A stretch of 64,000 nucleotides of DNA. It comes from Neocallimastix lanati (nom. inval.) (taxonomy: Eukaryota > Neocallimastigomycota > Neocallimastigomycetes > Neocallimastigales > Neocallimastigaceae). Positions 47,032 through 59,450 of this stretch are shown piece after piece; position 1 is the stretch's first letter, and every line of letters begins with the position of its first letter. The DNA lies in NCBI GenBank assembly GCA_016946835.1, contig JACVTC010000001.1:3052501-3116500 (forward strand), given 5' to 3'. Made by a program: the position numbers and the translations under genes. The notes beneath the pieces are model-generated. The model saw only the letters and a list, made by a program, of their open reading frames with translations, had not been told where the DNA came from and did no database searches.

Positions 47032-47455
47032 ATATTTATTAATATATAATTAGTAAAAGAAAGATCAAATGACAAAAAAAAAAAAATTAATAATATGGAA
47101 CTAAATAATAAACTACAGATAATATTAAATACAGAATTTATAATAATAATAAAATAGTAATAATAATAGTAAAAAAGAAGGAAAAGAAAAAAAAATAATT
47201 TATATTTTATTAAAAAAAAAATAGGGATATAAATAAATATTTATATAATATATCTTTTTTTAGAAAGTTATAAATAATACACATGAAATGAATAGAAAAA
47301 AATTTTTGAATAAAAAAAAATGGCTATTTCAATATAGCCAAATATAGGGTTGTATAGCCTTTCTTTTTATTAAAAAAAAAAAAAATTGTGGAATAAATTT
47401 TATATCCACATTAAATTTTTTAAAAAGAAAGAAAGAAATTTAATTTTTATATTTA

Positions 47456-47506
<51 letters not shown>

Positions 47507-48384
47507 TTAAAAAATTGATTAAGGAAAAATTGAAATATATATATTAATGTTTGTTTACTAAATTTTTTACATTATGACTACTAATAAAATAGAATAGAAA
47601 CAAAATATATTATTTATTAAGTAGAATATAAAAAATATATACTTTAAAAAAATAGAATTTTTATATATATTAATACTTTCTAATAAATATACTTTTTAAT
47701 ATCGAATATTGCATAAATTTATAATTTCTATTATATAGAATATAGAATATATAAAACTTTTTCCGATTTATAATCCAAAGTTTTATTTATACTATTTTCA
47801 TTATGTTTATAAATTGAAATTAACTTATTGATGTTATTATTAAAGCTTGTTGTTAATACTTATTATTATTACTATTAGTACTTGTTATTGTTAATTAAGG
47901 CATCAAAAGTTGGTATTTATAAATTTGATTAATTATAATAATAATTAAAAATGATACTTTACTACATTATATAATATTATACTGTACGATCTTGTTACCA
48001 CTATTTATACATACTTTATTTAATATTATTATAAATATATATTTATTTTTAAAATTATTTTTATAAATATATAATTTATAAGAAGTTAAGTGAAGTTTCT
48101 TCATTAGCCTCGTCGTTTAAGTTTAAATATATATACATATTTTTCCTTTTTTATATATTATAACAACTTTTTTTTTTTATTTTTATTATTTTTTTTTTCA
48201 ATTACTTGTTTTAGGCAGTTTACTCAATAAAAGTAAAGTTAATTAAATAAAAATAATTTAATTCTATTATAAAATTTCATAAATATATAATCATCTATTA
48301 TAGAATAAACATTGACATTATTATAGTTTTAAAATGATATTTAAAATAATTTATTTTACAAAGAAATGAATAAAAAAAGATAGT

Positions 48385-48428
48385 ATTTCTAATTGTTTAT
48401 TAGAATTATCAAAAAAAAAAATAATAAA

Positions 48429-48459
<31 letters not shown>

Positions 48460-48500
48460 TAATAATAAAATCGTTTATTAGAATTATCAAAAAAAAAAAA

Positions 48501-48533
<33 letters not shown>

Positions 48534-48672
48534 CATAATCGTTTAATAGAATTATCAAAAAATAGTAATAATAATAATAATAATAACTCAAATCGTTTAT
48601 TAGAATTATAAAAAAAAATAATAATAATAATAATAATAACCCAAATCGTTTATTAGAATTATCAAAAAAAAA

Positions 48673-48705
<33 letters not shown>

Positions 48706-48834
48706 CATAATCGTTTAATAGAATTATCAAAAAATAGTAATAATAATAATAATAATAACTCAAATCGTTTATTAGAATTATAAAAAAAAATAATAATAAT
48801 AATAATAATAACCCTAATCGTTTATTAGAATTAT

Positions 48835-48866
<32 letters not shown>
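48385..48866 (+). repeat. Decayed peptide-coding tandem repeat (NRLLELSK + poly-Asn)
   Basis: Eight units of AATCGTTTATTAGAATTATC followed by an A-run and (AAT)n. Read in the AAT frame, units give NRLLELSK or NRLIELSK then KN(S)N-runs, with NSN linkers. A higher-order period of three units (about 175 bp) is visible, with TTAATAGAATTATC and TTATTAGAATTATA variants recurring in the same order. TCA to TAA changes and homopolymer slippage create stops. No flanking gene remains. Confidence 0.85.
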
Positions 48867-48875
<9 letters not shown>

Positions 48876-49639
48876 GCATATTTTTTAATAGAACTATTAT
48901 TATTATAATTCTATAATTTTATTAAAAAACATTATAAAATTCTTTATTGTAGATATAAACATTCGTTTGGCTAGTCATTTTTGAATTTGAATTAGATATT
49001 CAAATTCAAATTCAAAAATGACCAGCCATTATGATTTTATTTATTAATTATTAAATGAATATATTATTAATACAGCAGAAATAGATATGAACTTTTTTTT
49101 TTTTTTTTTATAAAGTAAAACCAAAAAAAAATGAAATGAAATAGAATAAAATGATATATTAATTAGTTTTGTATATTAATATATATATATATTTTCCCTT
49201 CCAGATTAAGCTGGTTTAAGTCATATCATATTGATATCATTCATCTCTCAATAATAATAAATAAATAAAAAAAACAATTCTTAAGATTTTTAAATTTTAA
49301 TAATAAATATATATATTTATATTAAGCCAAAAATACATATTAAATTTAGAATATGTAAATAAAATAATTCAACTTATAAACAATTTAAACCGAGTCCATG
49401 TATATGCCTATGTCAAATGTTTTATAGTTTCAATGATATTTATGGTATATAAAATAAAACTTAAAATTTTAGAAACATAATACTTCACTTATTTAATATA
49501 AGTTTAATAATGGGAAGTATTCATATTTTAAATATTATTTTATTTTTTTTTTTTAAAAAAACAAGAATTTTTTAATCTGTGATTTTTTTCTTGTTTCTAA
49601 ATATACTAGGTTAGTAAAAAGCAAGGAAAAATCTATCTA

Positions 49640-49674
<35 letters not shown>

Positions 49675-49895
49675 CAAAATACCAAATCAAAAGAAGAAAA
49701 GAAAAAAAAAAAAAAAGTTAATTTTTAAAAAGATATATTCATTTTTTTTTTAATCATTCATTTATTCAGCTAGTTAATTCACTAATTAATTATTTTAATA
49801 TTATTATTTTTTATACCTTGTTCAAAGTAAATATTAAAATTAAAAAAAAAAAAAAAAAATGTTTTAATAGTTTCTAAAACAAACAAACAAACAAT

Positions 49896-49935
<40 letters not shown>

Positions 49936-50289
49936 AAACAAACAATCAAAAAAAAAAAAAAAAAAAGTCCACTAACTCTTTCATTTCTTTTTCATCCATT
50001 TATGGATAATGAACTCCATTGTGAATTAATAATAATATTATTATTTATTAGTTATTATTTATTACTATTTATTTATTATTATTTATTTATTATTATTTAT
50101 TATTATTTATTTATTATATTTTATTATTATCATTTTTTTTTATCGTATTTTCCCACCTCCCTTAACAAGCAACAATGAATCGTACATAATAGAAATCATT
50201 TCATCATTTTTCTCATCAAAATAGTTCCAAAAATTTTTTCTAAAATTTTTTTTTCTAAATTTTTTTTTTTCTAAAAATATTTTTCTAAT
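48867..50289. other. Gene-free AT-rich spacer
   Basis: Apart from the hairpin at 48968-49028, it holds (AT)n at about 49641-49672, repeated AAACAAAC-ATCA plus poly-A blocks at 49880-49965 and (TTATTA)n. Bases 50140-50225 are somewhat less AT-rich and may be additional 5' sequence of the LINE relic that follows, but I cannot align them. Confidence 0.6.
48968..49028. repeat. Near-perfect 26-bp inverted repeat (hairpin)
   Basis: TGGCTAGTCATTTTTGAATT (start of the left arm) pairs with the right arm ending AATGACCAGCCA, with one mismatch in about 26 bp and a loop of about 9 bases. It is less AT-rich than its surroundings. No coding context. Confidence 0.85.
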
Positions 50290-50930
50290 TTCTTTAGGGT
50301 GTTATTACAGAAATAAATCTTTACCTTTTCTAGATGATCTCTTTTTGAAGTTTTTTATGATAATTGAATAAAAATCCTTGGATGTTTCTTTTGATTCAGA
50401 AAAGGATTATTGTAAATATATTTATTATTTTATATTGAATGCTCTTCAATATATTCAAAAATTAAAGTTAATGATGGGGAACAAAGACAATTAGTTGACA
50501 ATATTTTTAAACAAGGTTCAACTTCGTCGACTATTCCGTATTTTGTGGGGATTGCGGAGTTTCTAACAAACGTTAATACCATTCATTTTCCGATCTTTTA
50601 GATTGATGATGAAATGGTATTCCGTTGAATCTACCGTTACCAAGAACATCGAAATGATAAGGCATGGATTTTTACCTCCCGGTGAAAAATCTGATATAAA
50701 TTCAATTGATAACACTAATACTGAAATTATTACTCGCAATAATGGACGTGGTGTTATCATCGAGGAATGGGAAAAGTTAGAAACTATTGCTTCTAATGAA
50801 CTTTTATAATTATTATTATAAATAATATTTCATTTTATGTATTTTATTTTTTTTTTAATTTAAATCATGTAATTTTATTATTATTTATTATAAAGAAATA
50901 AAGTTATTCTCTAAGACTAAAAAAAAAAAA
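50290..50930 (+). mobile_element. Degraded 5'-truncated LINE 3' end (copy F), plus strand
   Basis: The frames read LPFLDDLFLKFFMIIE, NDGEQRQLVDNIFKQGS, IPYFVGIAEFLTNVN, and then 50603-50809 (MKWYSVESTVTKNIEMIRHG ending EEWEKLETIASNELL). These align with copies C and D (IPFVDEIFINFSLIVHEKSL, GERKRFINNIFQS, YFVGLAEFLTNVM, DEWEELEAISSSN). Several stops and frameshifts are present. The 3' UTR ends AATAAAGTTATTCTCTAAGACTA plus poly-A at 50918-50934, the same terminal form as copies C and D. Confidence 0.85.
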
Positions 50931-51505
50931 AAAAGAAGAAAAAATTCTACAGTGTGTTTTTTTTTTTTTTTTTTTTTTTTTTTTTGTAAATCGAATAGAC
51001 AATAAGTAAATAATTTGATGAATACCTACAATGAATTGGAAAATATTATTGAAAAAAAAAATAATTTTTTAATCATTAAGAATTTGCAAGAGCTTTTTAA
51101 AGAGCGATATTGGTTCAATTATAAAAAACAAAATAAATAAAATAAAAATATAATAAAAAAAAAAAAAAACGATGTAATTAGAATGTTAGATCAAAGTAAA
51201 GGAAATCTTCACCAAAATGGAAGATATTATAAAATTAAAGTATTACCAACAAAAAAAAAAATAAATAAATAAAGTACCAATAATACCATTCTTACAGTTA
51301 GTTGATTACAAAAAAAAAAAAAAAAAAAAATTCTAACGTTAATAACAACAAGAAAAATAAATTTAGAAATATAGATATAAGAAGGATAACAAAAAGTTAT
51401 TGCTATATATGTGATGTGATATGAACGGACATTCCACAAAAGAAATATCATTTTAATCTCAAAAAAAGAAAAAATAATATTAAAAAATAATAACAGCAAA
51501 GGAGG

Positions 51506-51507
<2 letters not shown>

Positions 51508-51570
<63 letters not shown>
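51508..51570. repeat. 63-base poly-A tract
   Basis: The longest homopolymer I found in the window. It lies inside the copia relic, between the zinc-knuckle and protease remnants. Confidence 0.95.
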
Positions 51571-51571
<1 letters not shown>

Positions 51572-51726
51572 ATCAACATGAGAAGAGAAGAAATCATTAA
51601 ATTATTTAGTAAAATTCAAGAAGCTAGCTATATTCACTGTAAGAATAAGAGTAACTACATTAAAATACATCAGATGTGAAGATTACTTTGATATTGTTAA
51701 CAATTATGATGATCAAACCTTTTGAT

Positions 51727-51760
<34 letters not shown>

Positions 51761-52189
51761 AAGATTCAGAAGAACTAATGTATCATAAAAACAAAACAAA
51801 AAATAATAAAAAATATAAATGAAGAAACATATAATTTTAATTTTACTGGAGGTTATTCCAAATAATAATAAAGATATATTCACGATTTTGATGAGATAAA
51901 CCAATAAATCTATTGATTATACTAATCATAATAAAGAAATAACGCTTGATATTACATTACATAGTGGCTTTTTTATGATAGAAGTGCGGGGAACGAACAT
52001 GTAACAAATGATAAAATCTTTTTACTTAAGAACTTCAAATTTAAATCAATAAAGTTACATTGTGTCAATGGTTCAATTTACTAAATTGAAAGGATAGGGA
52101 ACTTATGAAATCTTTCATAAATAAATAATATATTAAACTAGAAAAAAAAAAAAAAAGTTTTATTTTTTTAAAAATATTTTCAAAAAAAA

Positions 52190-52220
<31 letters not shown>

Positions 52221-52263
52221 GTCTAGATATTTACTCTCAAGTCATAAAGGATGAAGCTCCATA

Positions 52264-52264
52264 C

Positions 52265-52323
<59 letters not shown>
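52264..52323. repeat. (TAA)n tract inside the copia relic
   Basis: About 20 units of TAA/ATA at a point where the copia reading frame is lost. Similar in form to the tract in the ankyrin pseudogene. Confidence 0.95.
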
Positions 52324-52324
<1 letters not shown>

Positions 52325-52415
52325 GAATTCTTTACTTTTTTTTTTTTATAAAAAATCAATTCAAGGATTACACAATAAAATATATATATATTTAAATCTA
52401 ATGAAGGAAAAGAAT

Positions 52416-52463
<48 letters not shown>

Positions 52464-53150
52464 CATTAATAATTTTATTTATAAAATATAAAGCTCGTCT
52501 TATTGCCAGCCAGAGGTTTCCCCCCCCCCTCCGTTAAAAAATGGGAGAGGGTATTGATTATTGATGATCCTTACTTATTCTCCCTTACTTTAAATATTGA
52601 TCATCTTAATTTCTTTTTTTTTTTTTTTTTTTTTCTTCTTCTTCTTCTTCTGCTTTTCACTGTTTTCACTGGAACATCTTCCAACTTTGATATTTAAAAT
52701 ATGATTATTTTAATGCTCCTCTCAATAAAGATATTTGCACCACCCTCCCTAAAGGAGATATAAACTTTGGGAGGGGAGATATTAGAAAAGCTAAATAAAG
52801 CCTTATATGGCCTTTAAGCAATCAGGTAGACAATGGGATGAAACAATAAAAAAAAAAAAAAAAAAGTCAAAGAATTCATGCTACTTCTACCCAAAAAACT
52901 GAATATCTAAGCACTTCGAAAAATGTCAAGAAAATAATATAATTAAGAAATATTATTAAAAGAAATATTAAATAAGAAATTAAATATAATGATCCATACT
53001 GATAGCCAAGCAAGTATATGTATAATGGAAAAGGGTGAAATTAACACCAAATTAAAAAACATATAGATTTCAGACATCAATTTTATTGGAGATAATATAT
53101 TCAAGAAAAAAATAAACTTAAAAATATGGAGACACCAAAAACATTAAAAA

Positions 53151-54876
53151 AGATTTAAATTGTACAAAGATACAAATAAAATAATATATAAATATATATA
53201 TATTACGTTATGTGTATATTTATTGATACTTTATTGATACGTTTGTTGCATAAATTTATACTATCAATCATTTTAAATATTTTGTGTAACATATATATAT
53301 AAAACGAATGAATTTAATAATAATTATTAAATATTAAATTTATATCTTTTTGATAATAATTATTTTATTTTATTTTATTTTATTTCAATATGTATTATTA
53401 TTAATTATAATAATTATAATACTTTAATTCATATAAAATTTACATAGTTCTATATATTAGAATATATAATTAATATATTACTTATTTCTTATAAATAGAT
53501 TAAATTATTTAGATTAGTAATATAGGACTCTCTTGTAAATTTTTAGGAATTAGAATTATTATTTTAATTGTACGAATATTATAATTTTATTATAATAAAT
53601 TTTACTAACTAACCATTATTTAAAAAAACCCACTGCTTATAAATTATTGCACATAAATTTTCCGCATATCACAAATATATTCACGTGATATTCCTTCTAT
53701 ATATAAAATATTATGAATGTACTATCCACTTCCCTTCTTGTTAATATTTCTATATTATTATATTAAACTATATATATCAATTATTATTAGTATTAGTATT
53801 AGTATTAATATTAGTATTAATATTTGCATTAATATTATTATTAGTTTATATTATTATATATATAATTTTTTTTATTTTTTTATTTTTTTTTTTTTCTTTA
53901 GCAAATTGAAAATTATTTTTCAAAGGAATGTGATAGATGACGCCAAGATTTATTTTTCCAAGTTTAATTACATCATGTTTTATCTTTCATTGTGGCTTAT
54001 TACATGAAGAGTTTCATTTCATCAAGTGACGTATAGATATAAATCAATGAATAAAAAATAAGAAAATAAATTAGTGATTATAATGTAATTTTCAAAAAAA
54101 AAAAAAAAATATTTAAATTCTATATAATTTAATATTATTAAAATAATTATTCTATTACTATTTTCACAAAAAGTATTATTATTTATATAAAAAAAAAAAA
54201 AAAAAAAAAAATTCATTAATTTTATGAATGTTTTAATATAATTAAGTATATTATATTATTATTATTATTAAATATAGGTTTATAGTTAATTTTAATTATT
54301 TAAATACCATTACTAGAACAATAAAAATAGTAAAATTCTAGGATACAACATACTGAATATTTATTATATTGATTATTAAATAAGTATTGTTTCTATTTTT
54401 TATAAAATATCTTTTTTAAATTTTTTATTTTCTATTTTCAATTTTCTATTTATTTTTTATTCGTTTATTTATATAAATAAAGGGATGTGGTGTTGTATTT
54501 CATAATGTGGCTTTTATATTAATGTAATTTAACGCCATATTTTTTCATTTTTTTTTTAATACAACATAAATAAATAAATTATAATAAGATTTAGAAATAA
54601 ATAAAAATAGATTATATAATATATTTAAATATATATTTTAAAAAATAAAATAGTTTCTTATTCAATAACTAAATGAATGAATTTATAATATATAATAAAT
54701 TTTTAATTATTCAATTTAAATAATAATAAATAATTAAATAATTAAATAATTAAATAATATATAATTTTCCTTCTTATATGGCAATGATATGAAAATAAAA
54801 AAATGAAATAAATAAATATAACCAATTATTAATTTTATAATAAAAAAAAATAAAATAAAAGCAAAATAAAATAATA

Positions 54877-54931
<55 letters not shown>

Positions 54932-55092
54932 GAATATATATAATTTATCAATATATTTTTTATTTTTATTATTGATAATTTCTATATGTAGTTTTTGTTT
55001 TGTTTTAACTATAATTTTGTAAAAATATAAAAAAAAATAATAATAATAAATAATAAATAAATAAACAAAATAAAATAAATATTAAAAATAAA

Positions 55093-55123
<31 letters not shown>

Positions 55124-55497
55124 TGAGAAATAATATAAAAAAAAAAAAAAATTCATCATATTTTTCTTTTTTCTTTATTATACTCATTACTATTATTAAT
55201 TACTTGAGAAAAAAAAAATTACTTATATTCCTATATATCATCTAATCCTTTTTTTTTTTTTTACTATTTATTCTTATATTAATGTAAAAACTGATTAATT
55301 ATTACTAATACATATATATATATGCTTCATTTTTTTTTTATTGAGCAAATAATCAATGATAAATGAAGCGATTTATTCTTTAATAAAAAAGAAAAAAAAA
55401 ATTTTTTTTTTTTTTTTTTATTTTATCAAACTGCTTTTAATTAAATTCTACTGAAATTTACAAAAAAAAAAAAAAAATTTTAAAAATAAAAAAAAAA

Positions 55498-55529
<32 letters not shown>

Positions 55530-56104
55530 TATATATATATATACTTTTTTTTTCCCCTCGATTATAATATTATTTTGATTTTTAATTGTTACTAAAATTA
55601 AATATAATTATACTATTATAAAAATATTAACGTTTTTATGGTTAATGGCGTTATTCCAAGGTGGATTATTTTATATTTAATATTAAATAATTTAATGTAT
55701 ATATATATATTTTTATGATACCATTAATTATTATAATTATTATTATTATTATTATTTCATATACATAGGCTATCACAATTATATTTAAATAATTTCTATT
55801 ATTTTTTCCCTAAAATTGTTGTTTTTATTTTTACTTCAATATTATAATTCTATTTCTTTTTTTTTTTTTTTTTTTTCAATTTACTTCATATATTTCATTA
55901 TAATTGTTTATTTATTTATTCATTTTTATAATTATATTTATATATATATATTATAAAAATTAATTGATAATAATTAAGAAATGAGTGAAGAGTAATAATA
56001 TATATATATAAATAATAAAATAGTTTTCCCTATTATTAATATTTTTATCTTTTATTTTAATTATTGTTATTATTTTATTTATTAATCTTGGTCTTCAAAT
56101 TTTT
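53151..56104. other. Gene-free AT-rich spacer
   Basis: No supportable gene. Contents: (ATTAGT)n at about 53776-53850, which creates an Ile/Ser repeat ORF (53717-54007) that I do not accept, (AT)n at 54876-54916, (TAA)n at about 55503-55530, and several AnTn junctions (for example 55390-55420). Bases 53885-54010 are less AT-rich but show no recognisable product. Confidence 0.65.
53776..53850. repeat. Hexamer repeat (ATTAGT/ATTAAT)n
   Basis: About 12 units alternating TATTAG, TATTAA and TTGCAT variants. Non-coding. Confidence 0.85.
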
Positions 56105-56944
56105 TTACATTCTACCAATAAAAATCATAAATATAGAAAAAGCAATAAGAGTACTAAATGAAATAGTCACCGATAAAGCACTACTTGTAATATTTATATA
56201 GGTTGGACATTTGGATTCAAGTTGTTTAAAAATGGAATCGGTAATATTCATCTTAAAGAAAACGGTTTCATTACCTCCATTAATTTTATAGGAAACTTTT
56301 TCATCATCATTATCAATTTCCTTAAGTTTAGTGCGAATTCTTTCTATACTCTTATAATCCTTAAGAATATCTTCAATACAGGTATCGTTTTTCTTACATC
56401 CATCAAATAGATTTTCTTCATATTTTGTATAATTTGTTTTCATAAGTTGAATTATTGGGCAAAGTTTCTTCTCTTGTTTACCTTCATAAGTATAAGTACC
56501 AGTAGAATAGGTATGGCACATAAGACGAATATTAGCATCCATATATTCAATAGCATATTGAAGTTTTGGATTATTTTTACAGGGTTTTGCTTTTCTCAAA
56601 CTTTCTAAAGAACTGAAATGACCATTGCCACAGTCAACATTACCAATTTGATTAGCATGGAAAAGATTAAGAGAAACAACATAAACATGTTTCATACATT
56701 GATCTTCGGTTTGTTTTAGTGCATCTTCAAATTTTATATATTCAGGTAGTTTTTCGATTTCAACCGTGGAAGTTGGAATAGTTTCATCTTTCGTAGGCGT
56801 CGCTTCTTCTGTTGTAGAATTAGCTGTCACTGTAACATAGATAGTAGTTTTATCTTTATCATCATCCTCTTCTTCAGAACGAACTTTTATAATGGAACAA
56901 AATAATATTATTAAAAATATAACATTAAATTTACAATAAATCAT
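56105..56944 (-). CDS. Secreted 8-cysteine glycoprotein with hydrophobic C-terminal anchor, ~279 aa
   Basis: The frame is open from 57016, but the first 24 codons are poly-Lys and Arg-Glu translated from (AG)n and T-runs. The likely start is ATG 56942-56944, which opens a clean signal peptide, MIYCKFNVIFLIILFCSII, with cleavage probably near KVRS. A Glu/Asp patch and a Thr-rich stretch (TTIYVTVTANSTTEEATPT) follow. Then comes a mainly helical domain with eight Cys (in QCMKH, VDCGN, KPCKN, LMCHT, KLCPI, DGCKKNDTC, SKCPT), enough for four disulfides. N-glycosylation sequons occur at NST, NYT, NDT, NET and two NIT. The C terminus, SSALSVTISF followed by a strongly hydrophobic tail ending FIGRM, fits a GPI signal or a single membrane helix. 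No catalytic motif and no family recognised. It is probably a cell-surface or wall protein. Confidence 0.85.
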   Translation of the reverse strand: MIYCKFNVIFLIILFCSIIKVRSEEEDDDKDKTTIYVTVTANSTTEEATPTKDETIPTSTVEIEKLPEYIKFEDALKQTEDQCMKHVYVVSLNLFHANQIGNVDCGNGHFSSLESLRKAKPCKNNPKLQYAIEYMDANIRLMCHTYSTGTYTYEGKQEKKLCPIIQLMKTNYTKYEENLFDGCKKNDTCIEDILKDYKSIERIRTKLKEIDNDDEKVSYKINGGNETVFFKMNITDSIFKQLESKCPTYINITSSALSVTISFSTLIAFSIFMIFIGRM

Positions 56945-59348
56945 TTCTCTCTCTCTCTCTCTCTTTTTTTTTTTTTTTTTTATTTTTTTTCCCTTAAATA
57001 AAAATATAGAGTTCAATTTAACTTAATTTAATTTATTCGGTTAAGATTTTTATATATACAAAGTTTTCTTAAATAAGTATAAAAAAATAATAAAATTATA
57101 ATTATTTTTATATAATTTCCCTTTATTTATATAGTACGAATTATATTTGAGATATTTTGATACCACTTATTCAAATTTTCTTCTAATAATATTTATTAAA
57201 AATGTTATTTTAATAGTTTTTTTTTTTATTTTTTTTTTTTTTTTTTGCCCTTAAATAAATTACTTTTATTTCAATAATAAATTTTCTGCTCGTTAATAAA
57301 TATATATATACTTGTTCTTGTAATTATCTGTTTTTAAATTTTTTTTTTTTTTTCTTATCTGTATTGTTCGTAATATTCGATATGGTTTTGAAATTTTCTT
57401 CTTGTAATATAGGAATAATATTATTAACCTTTTTTTTTATTATTATTTCAATTATTATTTCTATTATTGTAATTTCAAAATTTCCTATAAACTGTAAATT
57501 CTAACCTTTCTTTTAATAGTGATTGTTAATTGTTTTATTTTTACTTATTATTATACTTTATTGAGTTGAACTGCTTTCTCTCATATATCCAAAATAAACC
57601 AGTATATGTTTGATAATTCTTGTTTTAATTTACTTTTCATATATTTATATAACTATTTGGCGAACCTTTTTTTTTTGTATTTCTCCAGTAGTACCTCAGA
57701 ACAATATAAAAAATTTAATAAATAAAGAAAAGAAAGAAAAGAAATATAAAAATAATTTAAAAAAAAATAAAATTAAAAAATAAAATAAGAATAAAAAAAA
57801 AAAGGAATTTATTTTTTATTTATTTATATTTTTCCTTCTTTTTTTTAAAAAAAATAAAAATAAAGATAAAAATAAAAAATAATTAATAAGTTATTTATTT
57901 AAATTATCAATAAATTCACTATAAAGTGTACATATATTAAAAGTATAAAAATAAAAAATAAAATAACATATATTGATGATTACTGAAAAAAAAAAATTTT
58001 TTTTTATATTAAAAATAATAAATATAAAATAAAATATAAATTATTATAATAAAATAAAATAGAAAATAAAAAAAGATATTATATTAAAAACTCTATTTAT
58101 ATTTATTTTAAAAAAAAATTTTTTTAAAGTTAATATTTAAATTTAATAAATATAATAAATTTATAATATATTAGGATTAAAATTATCATTCTTTATATAT
58201 ATAAATTTATATTCAAATGTTTATACATTTATATTTATATTTATATTGAAATATTTATATTTATATTGAAATATTTTTATAGTTTTATATATTTATATAC
58301 CGCTTTTTCTTTGATTGATGATACAAATACCTTCTTAATAGAATGAGGAATAAATAACAAAAAAAATTCAAAAAAAAAAAAAAATTATTTTATGGCAATA
58401 AAATAATAATAAATTTATTTATTGATTTATAAGCTTTAATAATTTTCTCGTTTAATTTATTAGCTTTAATAATTATTTTTGTTCTTTCTATTCATCTTCC
58501 TTTTTTTTTTTTTTTTAGCTATTAAGAACCATATATAATTTAATATGTACTATTCTATATTCAAAAGAAGTTTTGTTTTTTTTTTCTTTTTTATACATAA
58601 CCATTTCATAGTATAAACAATGTAATTATTCATTAATAATTCTACATAATATAAATTAATAAATATTCTTAATATATAAATGAATATTTTTATTTAAAAA
58701 AAATTTTTTTTATTACAATCTTTATCTAATATATATTATATATAATATGTCTGATATGTTAGTATAGTTATTTCCGTTATATCATATAATATTAAAATTT
58801 TATATTTTTATTTCAAATCAATTAAAAAATAAATATATATATATATATTACTAAATAATATTTAATATTTAATATTTATTAATTATATATAAAAGCGTTT
58901 GATTTGATTTTAACCAATTTTATATTATTCCTTTTTTTTTTTTTTGTATAGTGTCATTTTCTGTTAATTATTCAGAACTATTCCATATATAATATAATAT
59001 TCTTATTCTTTATAAGTTTAAAATAAATAGAAATAGTTCTTTGAACAATTCCATAATTATATTATAATTCTAATAAGCTTAAAAATTTAAAGTATCTTCC
59101 AAATAAATAAAAATGGAGATAAAAAAATTTTTTTTTTTATTTTTTCAATTTTTAACTTTTACAATCACTATTATATATATAATTATTAATAACAAAAAAA
59201 AATTAAAACAAATAAAAAATTATATATAGAGATATTATAAATATAGATTATAATTATAATATTTATAAATATTATCACAGTTTTTATCAAATTATTTCTA
59301 TGATTATTATAAATAATAGAGAAATTCATTTCTACATTTAGTATTAAA

Positions 59349-59450
59349 ATAAAATATATAGATTATATTTATTTTAATATAAAAATATATAGATTATATT
59401 CATTTTAATATAAAAATATATAAATTAAATTTATTTTAATATAAATTTAT
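59349..59450. repeat. ~38-bp tandem repeat, three units
   Basis: Units of ATTTTAATATAAAAATATAT followed by AGATTATATTT/CATT or AAATTAAATTT. The third unit is diverged. Non-coding. Confidence 0.75.

Larger units (their letters stand above)
41426..48384. other. Gene-free AT-rich region, about 7 kb
   Basis: No supportable gene or RNA on either strand. Short ORFs (42200-42385, 43089-43364, 43605-43802, 44813-44998) are Ile/Phe/Tyr/Lys-rich and lack motifs; the last lies inside the palindrome. Contents: (TTATTA)n-like tracts at 42070-42210, a perfect long inverted repeat (44743-44931), a smaller inverted repeat (46551-46588, TTTAAAAAAATATTTTTA and its complement), a 48-base A-run (46980-47027), a (TAA)n tract at 47458-47503, and a hairpin TGGCTAT/ATAGCCA at 47321-47340. 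Confidence 0.65.
51170..53150 (+). mobile_element. Shattered Ty1/copia LTR retrotransposon relic
   Basis: Domains occur in copia order in changing frames. About 51395-51445: zinc-knuckle-like CYICD then NGHST. About 51943-52112: aspartic-protease region, LDITLHSG then HVTNDKIFLLKNF and LHCVNGSI. About 52486-52760: start of RT, KYKARLIA, LTLNIDHLNF, APLNKDICTTLPKGD-like words. About 52788-52850: the copia hallmark LNKALYGL, a one-base frameshift, then KQSGRQWDET. About 52991-53135: RNase H, TDSQASICIMEKGEINTKLK. The integrase and most of RT, including the catalytic YVDD, are missing. Long A-runs (51508-51570, 52420-52463) and (TAA)n (52264-52323) interrupt it. No LTR pair was found. Confidence 0.85.

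Noticed and set aside
52760-52790. GGGAGGGGAGATATTAGAAA as a second polypurine tract/LTR start
   Set aside because: In frame it is followed at once by the copia RT words LNKALYGL, so it lies inside the RT and is coding remnant, not an LTR border.
53717-54007. 96-aa Ile/Ser/Asn repeat ORF
   Set aside because: Generated by the (ATTAGT)n hexamer array and T-runs; no homologous-looking domain.
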